NCBI GenBank assembly: GCA_019038645.1 | Contig: JAHOYT010000086.1 | Location: forward strand, 1-38,763 | Length of the DNA stretch: 38,763 nt | From: Bacteroidales bacterium | GTDB lineage: Bacteria; Bacteroidota; Bacteroidia; Bacteroidales; UBA12077 | Direction of reading: 5' to 3' | Shown here: one piece after another, positions 1-10,595 of the stretch | How the letters are laid out: each line of letters opens with the position of its first letter | How positions within the stretch are numbered: the first letter of the stretch is position 1 | Made by a program: the position numbers and the translations under genes | The notes under the pieces: generated by a model | Database searches by the model: none | What the model was told of the DNA's origin: nothing | Seen by the model: only the letters and a program-made list of their open reading frames with translations

Positions 1-12
1 CTTCCTTCCTGG

Positions 13-44
13 ATTGATATGTAAACAAAAGTATTATACTTTTA
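13..44 (+). promoter_or_regulatory. Possible Bacteroidota-type promoter for the first phosphatase gene
   Basis: ATTG at 13-16 and TACTTTTA at 37-44 are 20 bases apart and resemble the -33/-7 consensus, with the last base of the -7 box off (A instead of G). Transcription would start near 51, leaving a leader of about 16 bases. Confidence 0.35.
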
Positions 45-66
45 TACTGAATTTAATCTGTTTAAA

Positions 67-2268
67 ATGAGAAAAAGAATATTTCATGTTTTTCTGTTTA
101 TGATTGCAATTAATTTGTTTGCTGTAGGTAGTCAGAAAGATACTTTAATAATTTATTCTTCTGACGAAGAAGCCATTATTAAAATAAATGAACTAATTGA
201 TCTTTCAGACTCGAATCGAAACCGAAATCCTGAAAAATCGGTTGTTTGTGGCTTGTCTGCAATAAAAATCAGTAAGGAAATTGAAAATCACGAATTGCAG
301 CGCCTGGCAGAATTTTCAACAGGCTTCGCATACTATATTCAAAATGATTTTGGAAACGCCCTGATTTACCTCAATAATTCTCTGGAATTGAGCAGGTTAA
401 ATAAAAATGCTGAAGGAGAAGCATCGTCGCTGAACCGCCTGGGAAACACTTTTCAGTTAATGGGCGAATATGATAAAGCATTAAACTTTTATGAGCAGGC
501 AATGACTATAAACAGGAGTTTGCAGAACGATCAGGAAATTGCCCGGACCTTAACTAATCTTGGAAGTGTTTACAGACTTTATGGTAATTATGAATTGGCT
601 ATAAATCAGCATCTTGAGGCACTTCTTATCTACGAAGGGCTTCAAAACAATGAAGGAATAGCGTGGTCGGCCTTAAATATTGCGCGTTTGTTTAAAATGA
701 TGAAGAATTATCAAAAAAGCATTGACTATGTAAATCAATCTTTAAATATTTATGAGAAAATAGAAGAGGAGCAGGAAATTAGTACCGGAGTTACTCTTTG
801 TTTAAAAGAGTTGGGAAGTATTTATTACGAAATGGGCGATTTAAATAATGCAATTGAGTACAGCGAAAAAGTGCTGGAGAGAAATAAAACAACAGATAAC
901 AAATTAGGTATTGCAAATTCTTTAAGTATACTTGGCAAGATATATTTCAACGCAGATAATTATAAAAAATCTGAAGAATTATTAATTCAGTCCAAAAGGT
1001 TGAAAGATTCATTAAATGATAATACAGAAATAGCTTCAATTTTAAGGTATTTAGGGAGAATTTATTTAATCGAAGGAGAAACTATAAAAGCCAGGGAATA
1101 TTTAAACAAAAGCCTTGATTTTGCCCAAACCCAAAACCTTAAAGAAGATATTAAAGAAACGTATCTGGCATTATCAGAATTATATAAAAGCAGAAACAAT
1201 CCGGCTAAAGCTTTGTATTACTATAAACGATATACTGACCTAAAGGATAGCCTTAACAATCAGAAGATTAACGAGCTGGAATTACAGTATGAATTTGATA
1301 AAGAGCAACGGCGAATAGAATTTGAACAACAACAAACAGAAGCTGAACAAAAGGCGAAACTTCAAAAACAGAAAATATTTACCTGGGTATTTGTTGGTGG
1401 GTTTTTGTTTATGATTATTCTGGCCTATGTTATTTTTAAAAGTTATCAGAGTAAAAAAAGAACAAATGTTATACTCACTGAACAGCGGGACCAAATTTCA
1501 CATCAGAATACAATCATCACAGATAGTATTGAATATGCACGAAGAATTCAGGCAGCTCTTTTTCCTCAGAAAAAATTTATAGAAAAAACGCTGGGTGAGC
1601 ATTTCATTTTTATGAAGCCTAAAAATATTGTTAGTGGCGATTTCTATTGGATGGCTGAAAAAGAGAATAAAATCGTTATAACTGTTGCAGATTGCACAGG
1701 TCATGGTGTTCCGGGCGCATTTATGAGTATGCTTGGAATAGCCTTTCTGAATGAGATTGTGAATAAATCTACAGAAATAGCTTCCGGAAATATTCTGGAT
1801 CAGCTTCGCAAAAACATAATAGCTTCGTTACATCAGGAATACGGTATAAAAGGATCAAAAGACGGAATGGACATGGCCTTATGTATTATTGATAAAAAGA
1901 ATCTTAAAATGCAATATGCCGGAGCTTATAATTCTATGTTTATAGTAAGAAACAAGGAGTTACACGAGCTCAAGGCTGATAAAATGCCCATTGGAATTCA
2001 TGCTGTAAAAGTCGAAAAGAGCTTTGTAAATACGAATTTTAAATTGGAAAAAGATGATATGATTTACCTGTTCTCTGATGGCTATGTTGATCAATTTGGT
2101 GGCGAACAGGGATTAAAACTGAAACAAAAACCATTTAAAGAATTGATGCTAAAAATATCAGATAAACCAATGGATTTTCAAAAAACGAAGATTGAAAAAA
2201 CAATGGAAAACTGGCAGGGAGATTATTCACAATTAGATGATATGATGATAATGGGAGTTAGGATATAA
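67..2268 (+). CDS. TPR-repeat membrane protein with SpoIIE-type PP2C phosphatase domain
   Basis: This 733-residue protein has a signal-like N-terminus, a run of tetratricopeptide repeats from about residue 75 to 400, a short Glu/Gln-rich coiled coil, one membrane helix at about 437-460, and a C-terminal SpoIIE/PP2C serine phosphatase domain from about 487 to the end. Acidic residues placed as in metal-binding PP2C motifs are visible: D525 (SGDFYW), D542 (ADCTGHG), D599 (DGMDMA), D671 (FSDGY) and D724/D725 near the end. The layout puts the TPRs in the periplasm and the phosphatase in the cytoplasm. The family dephosphorylates Ser/Thr residues of partner-switching proteins; the substrate here is unknown. 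A close paralogue lies at 23624-25675. Domain assignment is secure, role inferred. Confidence 0.88.
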   Translation: MRKRIFHVFLFMIAINLFAVGSQKDTLIIYSSDEEAIIKINELIDLSDSNRNRNPEKSVVCGLSAIKISKEIENHELQRLAEFSTGFAYYIQNDFGNALIYLNNSLELSRLNKNAEGEASSLNRLGNTFQLMGEYDKALNFYEQAMTINRSLQNDQEIARTLTNLGSVYRLYGNYELAINQHLEALLIYEGLQNNEGIAWSALNIARLFKMMKNYQKSIDYVNQSLNIYEKIEEEQEISTGVTLCLKELGSIYYEMGDLNNAIEYSEKVLERNKTTDNKLGIANSLSILGKIYFNADNYKKSEELLIQSKRLKDSLNDNTEIASILRYLGRIYLIEGETIKAREYLNKSLDFAQTQNLKEDIKETYLALSELYKSRNNPAKALYYYKRYTDLKDSLNNQKINELELQYEFDKEQRRIEFEQQQTEAEQKAKLQKQKIFTWVFVGGFLFMIILAYVIFKSYQSKKRTNVILTEQRDQISHQNTIITDSIEYARRIQAALFPQKKFIEKTLGEHFIFMKPKNIVSGDFYWMAEKENKIVITVADCTGHGVPGAFMSMLGIAFLNEIVNKSTEIASGNILDQLRKNIIASLHQEYGIKGSKDGMDMALCIIDKKNLKMQYAGAYNSMFIVRNKELHELKADKMPIGIHAVKVEKSFVNTNFKLEKDDMIYLFSDGYVDQFGGEQGLKLKQKPFKELMLKISDKPMDFQKTKIEKTMENWQGDYSQLDDMMIMGVRI

Positions 2269-2320
2269 TTGATTATCTGTAAAAATTATTATAACAAATT
2301 GGAAAATATGTTCAAATAAA

Positions 2321-2350
2321 AAACACGAAACCTCCCGTTTCGTGTTTTTT
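2321..2350. terminator. Bidirectional rho-independent terminator
   Basis: A perfect 11-base stem (AAACACGAAAC, 2321-2331, with its complement at 2337-2347) closes a CTCCC loop and is flanked by A and T runs. It lies between two converging genes and can serve both. Confidence 0.88.
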
Positions 2351-2365
2351 TATTCTAAATATTAA

Positions 2366-4054
2366 TTATTGATTGACTTCTTCTATAGCCTCAGAAACGT
2401 TAATTGCAAAATCTGCCAATTTTTCGCACTCACAGTAGAGGTCATTATAAATTATTCCTGTTTGATAACTATACTCTTTTTTTTCGATACTTTTTAAGTG
2501 CTCGTTTTTTAGCTTGGTTCTAAGGCGATTTATTCTTTCCTCTAATTCCAGGGCATAGGTTATATTTATATTTTTATATCCATGGTCCAGATTCTTTTGC
2601 ATTTCATGCAAAGCTTTCATAGCCAAGTCCATTATTTGAATGATATTTTCGTTCTGCGAAATATCAAATGTAATTTTCTTCTCTCTTTTGCGAATTAATG
2701 TTTTAGACAGGTTATAACAACTATCACCAATGCTTTCCATGTCGGTTACAACATTTAACATAGCTTTAATTCTTTTTGACCCCAAAATACTTAGCTCATC
2801 TTCAGAAACTTTAGTTAAATAGTCGGCAATCTCTTCCTCCATTCTATCGCTTATACCTTCGTATTTTTCTATTTTATCAAAGAATTTATAAAATTTCTTT
2901 TCATTGGTTTCTGCAAATAAACTCACAACATAATTATACATTTTTTCGATTCGCTCGGCAAATACCATGATTTCTCTTTTTGCCTGATGAATTGACAATT
3001 CTGATGTAGATAAAAGACCAGTGTTAATATGTTGTAATCTAAATTCTTCAGTATCATCTTGCATTGGAACCATTTTTGTCACGATTAACTGAATGAATTT
3101 CGTGAACCAGATAAAAATCAGCACGTTAGTAATGTTGAAGGTTGTATGAAAAATAGATAATGCAATTGGTATTGCATGTGGGGAATCATATGGAGATGTA
3201 CCTCCAATTTTTACAATAAACCAGTTTATGGCTGATAAAAAATATGTAAAAATAAGCGAAACCCATATTACACCAAGTATATTAAAAATCAAGTGGGCCC
3301 GTGCAGCTCTTTTGGCTGAAACATTTGCCACGGCTGCTGCAATATTTGCTGTTACAGCCGTTCCAATATTTTCACCAAGAACCATTGCGGCAGCTATATC
3401 AAATGGTATCCACCCGTTATTACACATTACTAGAGTTAAGGCTATTGTAGCACTTGATGATTGAATAATAATGGTTAAAAAAGTACCTATGGCTAAAAAT
3501 AGCAAGTGTGAAAAAAGACCATTTGATGTATAATCTGATAAAAACGCCAGTATTTCAGGATTTTGCTTAATATCCGGCACCGAACCTTTTAAATAAGTTA
3601 ATCCTAAAAAGATCATTGCAAAACCAATAATAAACTCTCCCCACGACTTCCTTTTACTTATTTTTGAGAATAACAAAGGAAAGCCAATCCCTATCAGGGG
3701 TAACGAAATAACACTAATGTCAACCTTAAATCCTAGCAAGGAAATTATCCATGCGGTAACCGTTGTTCCAATATTGGCACCCATAATTACACCAATAGAT
3801 TCTGTTAGTGAAAGTAAACCTGCATTTACAAAACTTACCATCATAACAGTTGTGGCCGAAGACGATTGAATAATTGCAGTAATCATTAATCCTGTAAAAA
3901 CACCTTTTACCGGATTTGAAGTCATTCTGGCAAGGATGTTTCTCATCTTGTCACCTGCAACTTTCTGTAAAGCTTCGCTCATAAGCTTCATTCCGAAAAG
4001 GAAAAACCCTAATGATCCAACAAGGGTTAAAAAGTCAAGAAAACTGTATTCCAT
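2366..4054 (-). CDS. Na+/phosphate cotransporter family protein with PhoU-like C-terminal domain
   Basis: The 562-residue protein has the two inverted Na/Pi-cotransport repeats typical of the NptA/YjbB family. Each carries the QSSSAT signature (about residues 63-68 and 198-203) followed by a GANIGT or GENIGT loop and hydrophobic helices. The remaining part from about residue 345 is helical and charged, as in PhoU-type regulatory domains. Family members move phosphate with sodium at the inner membrane; direction cannot be told from sequence. It is a single gene converging with the phosphatase gene and diverging from the prenyl synthase. A good -7 box lies 26-33 bases upstream of the ATG. No pst or pho genes are nearby. 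Confidence 0.88.
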   Translation of the reverse strand: MEYSFLDFLTLVGSLGFFLFGMKLMSEALQKVAGDKMRNILARMTSNPVKGVFTGLMITAIIQSSSATTVMMVSFVNAGLLSLTESIGVIMGANIGTTVTAWIISLLGFKVDISVISLPLIGIGFPLLFSKISKRKSWGEFIIGFAMIFLGLTYLKGSVPDIKQNPEILAFLSDYTSNGLFSHLLFLAIGTFLTIIIQSSSATIALTLVMCNNGWIPFDIAAAMVLGENIGTAVTANIAAAVANVSAKRAARAHLIFNILGVIWVSLIFTYFLSAINWFIVKIGGTSPYDSPHAIPIALSIFHTTFNITNVLIFIWFTKFIQLIVTKMVPMQDDTEEFRLQHINTGLLSTSELSIHQAKREIMVFAERIEKMYNYVVSLFAETNEKKFYKFFDKIEKYEGISDRMEEEIADYLTKVSEDELSILGSKRIKAMLNVVTDMESIGDSCYNLSKTLIRKREKKITFDISQNENIIQIMDLAMKALHEMQKNLDHGYKNINITYALELEERINRLRTKLKNEHLKSIEKKEYSYQTGIIYNDLYCECEKLADFAINVSEAIEEVNQ

Positions 4055-4079
4055 TTAACTGAGTTTTAAATATTAAATG

Positions 4080-4087
4080 CAAAACTA
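4080..4087 (-). promoter_or_regulatory. -7 promoter box for the Na+/phosphate cotransporter gene
   Basis: CAAAACTA on the plus strand reads TAGTTTTG on the minus strand, a full match to TAnnTTTG, ending 26 bases before the start codon. No well-spaced -33 TTTG was found. Confidence 0.45.
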
Positions 4088-4161
4088 TAAAAAAGCACAA
4101 ATTATCATAGCCATAATTTAAAATTTAATTAACAATATGATAATACTGAGTTGATTATTTA

Positions 4162-4192
4162 TTTGTGAAATCAGGATATAATCATACTTTTG
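4162..4192 (+). promoter_or_regulatory. Bacteroidota-type promoter for the polyprenyl synthetase gene
   Basis: TTTG at 4162-4165 and TACTTTTG at 4185-4192 are separated by 19 bases, a full match to the consensus. The predicted start near 4199 leaves a leader of about 17 bases. Confidence 0.7.
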
Positions 4193-4215
4193 AAAAGTAT
4201 TTTAAAAGGATATAA

Positions 4216-5190
4216 ATGTTTACTTTAAAAGAACTACAGGATCTAATTAATAATGCAATTTCAAATGAAAAAATAGGGCGTGAACCATTTTCATTATACG
4301 ATCCCATAAATTACACCCTGGAATCAGGAGGTAAAAGAATAAGACCGGCATTAGCGTTAATGGCCTGTAACCTGTTTACGGACAATATTAATCCGGCAAT
4401 AAAACCAGCGTTAGGACTTGAGATATTTCATAATTTTACTCTTCTGCACGATGATATTATGGACCATGCGGGTATTCGCAGAGGTAAACCCACTGTTCAT
4501 AAAAAATGGAACGAGAATACAGCAATTCTGTCCGGCGATGCAATGTTTATTAAAGCATATGAATATTTACTGGATTGCCGTTCTCCTAATTTTCGTGATA
4601 TACTGAAAGTTTTTAATGAGACAGCATTAGAAGTTTGTGAAGGTCAGCAATATGATATGGAGTTTGAAACAAGAGAATCTGTTTCTGAGGATGATTATCT
4701 ACGTATGATTGAATTAAAAACATCTGTTTTGTTAGCTGCGTCCCTTAAAATTGGTGCAATGATTGGCGGGGCGGATAATGCTGATGCAGAATTGTTGTAT
4801 AAATTTGGTAAAAATATAGGACTGGCATTTCAGTTGCAGGATGATCTTCTTGATGTTTATGGTGATATTAATGTTTTTGGCAAAAAGCCTGGTGGTGATA
4901 TTGTTGCCAATAAAAAAACACTTATGTTGATAAAGGCGCTGGAATTAGCCGCGAATGATGAGCTTAAAACATTAAAGAATCTGTTGTCAGATAAAAACAT
5001 TGATAGTGAAAAGAAAATCACGGCAGTAACAGAAATTTACAATAAATTAAACATTAAAAGCATTGTTGAAGAACAAATTAAAAGGCTTAATGCTGATGCA
5101 GTAAGATTCCTTGAAAGTGTTAGTGTAAATGAAAATAAGAAAGGCGAACTTATAAAACTTGCCGAAAAATTAACTAATCGAATAAATTAG
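4216..5190 (+). CDS. Polyprenyl diphosphate synthase (trans-isoprenyl diphosphate synthase)
   Basis: The 324-residue protein condenses isopentenyl diphosphate with an allylic diphosphate. Both Asp-rich motifs are present: DDIMD at 79-83 and DDLLD at 209-213, plus the GGKRIRP substrate motif at 38-44. The first motif has no two-residue insertion and Phe74 sits five residues upstream. In well-studied relatives a bulky residue there limits chain length, so an FPP- or GGPP-sized product is plausible, but this is only an inference. It would supply precursors for quinones or undecaprenyl carriers. Its stop codon overlaps that of the converging barrel gene by four bases (5187-5190), leaving no room for a separate terminator. 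Confidence 0.9.
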   Translation: MFTLKELQDLINNAISNEKIGREPFSLYDPINYTLESGGKRIRPALALMACNLFTDNINPAIKPALGLEIFHNFTLLHDDIMDHAGIRRGKPTVHKKWNENTAILSGDAMFIKAYEYLLDCRSPNFRDILKVFNETALEVCEGQQYDMEFETRESVSEDDYLRMIELKTSVLLAASLKIGAMIGGADNADAELLYKFGKNIGLAFQLQDDLLDVYGDINVFGKKPGGDIVANKKTLMLIKALELAANDELKTLKNLLSDKNIDSEKKITAVTEIYNKLNIKSIVEEQIKRLNADAVRFLESVSVNENKKGELIKLAEKLTNRIN

Positions 5191-5762
5191 AATTCGTACA
5201 TTAATCCAGGACTAAATACAAGCTGATTTGTTTTGGCTATTACATATTTTGCTTCAGCAAAAAAAAGGATTCTGTTGCTTAATACAAACTGCATACCACC
5301 ACCTATATTACCTCCTGGAACAAATTTAAATTCTTTTACATCGAGTTGAGGATCACTTCCTACAGAAGGGATTCTGTTGTCGGTAATATTCCACCCACCC
5401 ACATGCGCTCCTGCCAGCAAATATAAACGATATGTTTCCCGTGTTTTGGGATTTAAAATGTAATGTGCATTTAAATTAAAAACAAAAACTGTAGTGCTTG
5501 ATTCTCCTCCGGTTATAAATTCTTCTTTATTTGGTAAATAGATTTTAAAATCAGGAACAATTTTAAGCTTTTTACTATAGTCATAACTAGCCCTTAAATC
5601 TATTCCAAAGGATTTGTTATAATACAAATAGTCATTTAAATTGTATTCAGCACCAGTAGCCAGAGCAATTCCTCCGCCAATATAATTCAGCTGAGCAATT
5701 GCACTGTTTTTAATAAAAGAGAGAGCAATAATAAATGTGGCAAACAGCAGTATTTTTTTCAT
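5187..5762 (-). CDS. Small outer-membrane beta-barrel protein
   Basis: The 191-residue protein has a signal peptide (basic MKK start, hydrophobic stretch, likely cleavage after AIA/Q near residue 23). The mature part alternates polar and aromatic residues and ends in Phe, as outer-membrane barrels do. The mature start YIGGGIALATG resembles the NIGGGLVLGTD of the next upstream gene, so the two look like tandem paralogues. The specific function is unknown. OmpW-like or general 8-stranded barrel folds are the likeliest. Confidence 0.72.
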   Translation of the reverse strand: MKKILLFATFIIALSFIKNSAIAQLNYIGGGIALATGAEYNLNDYLYYNKSFGIDLRASYDYSKKLKIVPDFKIYLPNKEEFITGGESSTTVFVFNLNAHYILNPKTRETYRLYLLAGAHVGGWNITDNRIPSVGSDPQLDVKEFKFVPGGNIGGGMQFVLSNRILFFAEAKYVIAKTNQLVFSPGLMYEF

Positions 5763-5782
5763 AATATTAATTAATTTAAAGA

Positions 5783-5806
5783 GGGATACTCAATTAAGAA
5801 TATCCC
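5783..5806 (-). terminator. Weak hairpin between the two tandem barrel genes
   Basis: GGGATA at 5783-5788 pairs with TATCCC at 5801-5806. In the minus-strand transcript it is followed by a short TCTTT stretch. The stem is only six base pairs, so it may be an attenuator or have no function. Confidence 0.3.
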
Positions 5807-5840
5807 CCGCAAATTTTATAAAAAATTATAATATAAAAAA

Positions 5841-6350
5841 CTATAATTCAAATAAAACTCCAAATGTAATTTCTGCCTGATCGAAGCTACTTAGAATGTA
5901 TTTAAACTCACTAAAGGCTTTCATTTTTTCTCCAAAATTATAAATTGCACCTGCACCCACATTTAAGCCGGGCTTTGTTCCTGAAGAGGTTACACCCAAA
6001 ACAGTTGTTTTGGCCTGATAATAAGCAATGTTTAAACCACCAATGGCGTAAAATTCAAAATCAGACATTTCATAAAACTTATAATGTCCGTCAACATCAA
6101 TAGCCCATCTGTTAAAAGTTGTGCCCAGGGTTGTAGAAGGAACAAAGAATGTGAATGCTGCAGAACCACTTAAATTTTCCAATAAAAAATCCATACCATA
6201 TGTTCCGTTTATTTTTAGTCCGAGATTTGGGCGGTCTGTTCCTAATACCAGTCCACCACCAATATTTATTGGTTGAGCATTAGTTTTTATAATAAATAAA
6301 CTACTAAGCAAAACTGTAAAGACAGCTAATTTTAATCCTTTCTTTTTCAT
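5841..6350 (-). CDS. Small outer-membrane beta-barrel protein (tandem paralogue)
   Basis: The 169-residue protein has a signal peptide ending near residue 25 (KTNAQ). A glycine- and aromatic-rich mature part follows, with alternating strands and a repeated 'GxG...Y.F' pattern near the end. It is co-oriented with the 191-residue barrel 78 bases downstream and shares its N-terminal motif, so the pair probably arose by duplication. No enzymatic residues are evident. Function is unknown. Confidence 0.7.
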   Translation of the reverse strand: MKKKGLKLAVFTVLLSSLFIIKTNAQPINIGGGLVLGTDRPNLGLKINGTYGMDFLLENLSGSAAFTFFVPSTTLGTTFNRWAIDVDGHYKFYEMSDFEFYAIGGLNIAYYQAKTTVLGVTSSGTKPGLNVGAGAIYNFGEKMKAFSEFKYILSSFDQAEITFGVLFEL

Positions 6351-6485
6351 TTCAATATGATTTTAATGTTAACAAAGTTTAAATTTTCAATCAGAATACA
6401 AATATCGTGCTACAAAAAGAATGACGAAATTATAAAAAAAAAGGTATCGGTGTATCTAAAAAGTGATTTAATCATATAAAAATTA

Positions 6486-8051
<1,566 letters not shown>

Positions 8052-8078
8052 CTTACATTCTAAACTAGATTGGTTTTT

Positions 8079-8324
8079 ATGTATTTAGAGATAATTACGC
8101 CGGATAAAAAAATATTTTCAGGGAAAGTTAATTACGTACAGGTTCCGGGAGACAAAGGCTCTTTTGCAGTCCTTGAATTTCATGCTCCCATTATATCTAC
8201 TCTGGGAAATGGTAAAATAAAAATTAAGGAAGGTGGCACAGAATCATTTTTCGATATCAGTGGTGGAATTATAGAAGTAAAGGATAATAATGTGATTATT
8301 CTTGCAGAATCTGTATTAATTTAG
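8079..8324 (+). CDS. atpC: F1Fo ATP synthase subunit epsilon
   Basis: This 81-residue protein is the N-terminal beta-sandwich form of the epsilon subunit (MYLEIITPDKKIF...). It lacks most of the C-terminal helical hairpin found in longer versions, as is common in Bacteroidota. The reading frame is open from a TTG at 8070, but the ATG at 8079 gives the conserved family start and is preferred. It links the rotor to the F1 head and forms an operon with atpD. Confidence 0.92.
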   Translation: MYLEIITPDKKIFSGKVNYVQVPGDKGSFAVLEFHAPIISTLGNGKIKIKEGGTESFFDISGGIIEVKDNNVIILAESVLI

Positions 8325-8334
8325 TTGGTTAAAC

Positions 8335-9054
8335 ATGAGGGTTGTATTTGTTTTCATATTCGTGTTTTTATTCTGTGTAACAGAAGCTCAGGAAAAAGTC
8401 TCTTTTACAGCGTCTGACGGGTTAAAAATAACTGCAGATTTATATGAAGTAAATTCGGAAAAACCATATATTTTACTTTTTCATCAGGCGGGTTACAGCA
8501 GGGGCGAATATCGTCAGATTGCTGATAAAATAATTAAATTTGGTTATAACTGTCTGGCAGTAGACCTTAGGGCGGGAGGAGAAGTAAATTATATCCAGAA
8601 CCATACAGCACTATTGGCAATACAACAAGGATTTCCTGCCGATTATTTAAGTTCCCGGAAAGATATTGAAGCATCCATTAAATGGGTGACTGAACGCAGC
8701 GAAGAACCAGTTGTTTTATTTGGCAGCTCCTTTTCAGCTTCTTTATGTTTATTGGTTGCTAAAACTAATCCTGATGTAAAAGCTGTTATTGCATTTAGCC
8801 CGGGGGAGTTTTTTGCACCAGAACTAAATATTCAGTCTGAATTGAAGGGTTTCGAAAAACCCGTTTTCGCTGCTTCTTCCGAACGGGAAAATGAATATGT
8901 AGACAAGATGTTAAGTTTTGTTCCTTCTGTTAACAAAACAATATTTGCACCTCAAAAAGGAGGAGAGCATGGCTCAAAATCGTTATGGAGAAGTAATTCA
9001 AACAATCAGGAATATTGGCTTGCTTTAACAATGTTCTTCAGTAAAATAAGGTAA
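8335..9054 (+). CDS. Secreted alpha/beta hydrolase
   Basis: The 239-residue protein has a signal peptide ending near residue 19 (VTEAQ). An alpha/beta-hydrolase fold follows, with a strand then LLFHQAGYS (oxyanion-hole region), the nucleophile elbow GSSFS with Ser132, and a late His in GGEHGS. It is a dienelactone-hydrolase or acyl-esterase-like serine hydrolase, and its substrate cannot be inferred. It starts 10 bases after atpC and is probably co-transcribed with it, though nothing suggests a role in ATP synthesis. Confidence 0.78.
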   Translation: MRVVFVFIFVFLFCVTEAQEKVSFTASDGLKITADLYEVNSEKPYILLFHQAGYSRGEYRQIADKIIKFGYNCLAVDLRAGGEVNYIQNHTALLAIQQGFPADYLSSRKDIEASIKWVTERSEEPVVLFGSSFSASLCLLVAKTNPDVKAVIAFSPGEFFAPELNIQSELKGFEKPVFAASSERENEYVDKMLSFVPSVNKTIFAPQKGGEHGSKSLWRSNSNNQEYWLALTMFFSKIR

Positions 9055-9088
9055 AAAGAACATAATCAGAATTTTGATGTTGATTTAA

Positions 9089-9137
9089 AAAACAGGAAAG
9101 ATTTTATTCGTCAGAGTTTTTGAAAAGATCCTGTTTT
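9089..9137 (+). terminator. Possible terminator after the atpDC-hydrolase operon
   Basis: AAAACAGGA (9089-9097) pairs perfectly with TCCTGTTTT (9129-9137) around a 31-base loop and is followed by an imperfect T-rich stretch. The long loop makes the call uncertain. The rest of 9055-9228 shows no gene. Confidence 0.4.
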
Positions 9138-9178
9138 ATATTTTCCATGAGCTGGCTTCTAAAATCTAAAAGCTTTTA

Positions 9179-9186
9179 TATCTTTA
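9179..9186 (+). promoter_or_regulatory. Weak -7 box before the glycosyltransferase gene
   Basis: TATCTTTA differs from TAnnTTTG at the last base. No clear -33 element is present. Confidence 0.25.
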
Positions 9187-9228
9187 CACCCATTACCCAT
9201 TTCTGTCAAAAAATATTTTTAGCTTATA

Positions 9229-10215
9229 ATGAATAAAGTAAAATTTTTAATTATTCGTTTTAGTTCAATTGGTGATATTGTACTTACGTCTCCTGTTATT
9301 AGAATATTAAAGCAACAGGTGAAAAGTGCTGATATACACTATTTAACAAAGCCTCAATTCAAGTCTATTTTAGAAAGCAATCCATATGTAGACAGGGTAC
9401 ACACCTTAACAAAGTCCATAAAGGAAACTGCTCAGGAGTTGAAGTATGAGCATTTTGATTATATTATCGATTTACACCGAAATTTAAGAACAGCAAGATT
9501 TAAAAACAGACTAAAAATAATCTCGTTTTCCTTTGATAAATTAAACAAAGAAAAGTGGTTGCTGGTAAACTTAAAAATTAATAAGTTGCCCAAAGCTCAC
9601 ATTGTTGACCGCTATTTAGAAACTTTAAAAGTTTTTGATATTCAAAATGATGAAAAAGGACTAGATTATTTTATTCCTGAAAAAGACAAAGTTAATATTT
9701 CAGAGATATCCGAAGATTTAAAATATGGATATGTAGGAATTGTGGTTGGTGCATTTCATAATACAAAAAAGCTAACAAAAGAAAAGATTATTTCTATTTG
9801 CAGGAAGCTTGATAAACCAATCCTTTTGCTTGGAGGACCAGATAATAAGAAAGAGGCAGAAGAAATAAAAAATGCGGTTGGAAGGAATATTTATAATGCA
9901 TGCGGAATGTTTAACATTAACCAATCGGCATCGTTGATAAAACAGGCGAATGTTATTCTTACGCCGGACACCGGTCTAATGCATATTGCCAGTGCTTTTA
10001 AAAAGAAAATTGTTTCAGTTTGGGGAAATACAATTCCTGAATTTGGAATGTATCCTTACTTGCCACATCCTGATTCGAAAATTATGGAAATAAAGGATTT
10101 AAAATGCAGACCGTGTACAAAAATCGGATTTACCGAATGTCCCAGGAAGCATTTTAAATGTATTAATGATTTGAATGAGGATTATATTGTTAATAAAATT
10201 AAAAATTTGTTTTAA
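9229..10215 (+). CDS. Glycosyltransferase family 9 (heptosyltransferase-like)
   Basis: The 328-residue protein matches the ADP-heptose:LPS heptosyltransferase family. The N-terminal RFSSIGDIVLTSPV loop (residues 10-23) and the C-terminal nucleotide-sugar site TPDTGLMHIAS (about residues 245-255) are both present. The family transfers a sugar to the lipopolysaccharide core on the inner face of the inner membrane. The exact sugar and acceptor cannot be told. A Cys-rich stretch near the end (KCRPCTKIGFTEC) is common in Bacteroidota members. The next gene begins one base after its stop codon. Confidence 0.88.
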   Translation: MNKVKFLIIRFSSIGDIVLTSPVIRILKQQVKSADIHYLTKPQFKSILESNPYVDRVHTLTKSIKETAQELKYEHFDYIIDLHRNLRTARFKNRLKIISFSFDKLNKEKWLLVNLKINKLPKAHIVDRYLETLKVFDIQNDEKGLDYFIPEKDKVNISEISEDLKYGYVGIVVGAFHNTKKLTKEKIISICRKLDKPILLLGGPDNKKEAEEIKNAVGRNIYNACGMFNINQSASLIKQANVILTPDTGLMHIASAFKKKIVSVWGNTIPEFGMYPYLPHPDSKIMEIKDLKCRPCTKIGFTECPRKHFKCINDLNEDYIVNKIKNLF

Positions 10216-10216
10216 T

Positions 10217-10594
10217 ATGATATCATTCAGATATAATAATGAGACAGGTATACTCGAAACAACATTTGAGGGAAAAATTGCTCTTAACGATCTTAAAGAT
10301 TATATAATCTCAGTTAGAGAAGACGAATCACTTCCTAAAAGGCTGAAAATTTTTTCAGATGCATCTAAAGGTAAATTTGCAAGGAAGGTTAAGCCGAAAG
10401 AATTAGTACAATTTTTGGAAGAGAACAGAATTACCTTGTCTCAAAAGGAATTCATCTATGATGCATTTGTTATTTCTGGCCCGGTTGAAATGGCGCTGGG
10501 AATGCTATACAAAAGGCTAAATAAAATAGAAAATTATAAATTCAATATTTTCTCAACCAAAGAAGCTGCTTTACGTTGGCTTAAAGAGGTATAG
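10217..10594 (+). CDS. STAS/SpoIIAA-like small protein
   Basis: The 125-residue soluble protein has no signal or membrane segment. Its pattern (GILETTFEGKIALNDL, LPKRLKIFSDAS, a central helix, then FSTKEAALRWL at the end) fits the SpoIIAA-like STAS/SEC14 fold common as stand-alone proteins in Bacteroidota. The ATG at 10217 is chosen. An upstream in-frame ATG at 10175 would extend 41 bases into the glycosyltransferase gene and add an unrelated basic leader. A similar protein lies at 27549-27953. It could be a partner-switching substrate of the SpoIIE-type phosphatases here, but that is inference. Confidence 0.7.
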   Translation: MISFRYNNETGILETTFEGKIALNDLKDYIISVREDESLPKRLKIFSDASKGKFARKVKPKELVQFLEENRITLSQKEFIYDAFVISGPVEMALGMLYKRLNKIENYKFNIFSTKEAALRWLKEV

Positions 10595-10595
10595 C

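Noticed and set aside
8070-8078. TTG start for atpC
   Set aside because: The ATG at 8079 gives the conserved epsilon N-terminus (MYLEIITPDKK).
10175-10216. Upstream ATG extending the STAS-like gene into the glycosyltransferase
   Set aside because: It adds 14 basic/hydrophobic residues that do not fit the family, and the ATG at 10217 sits right after the glycosyltransferase stop.
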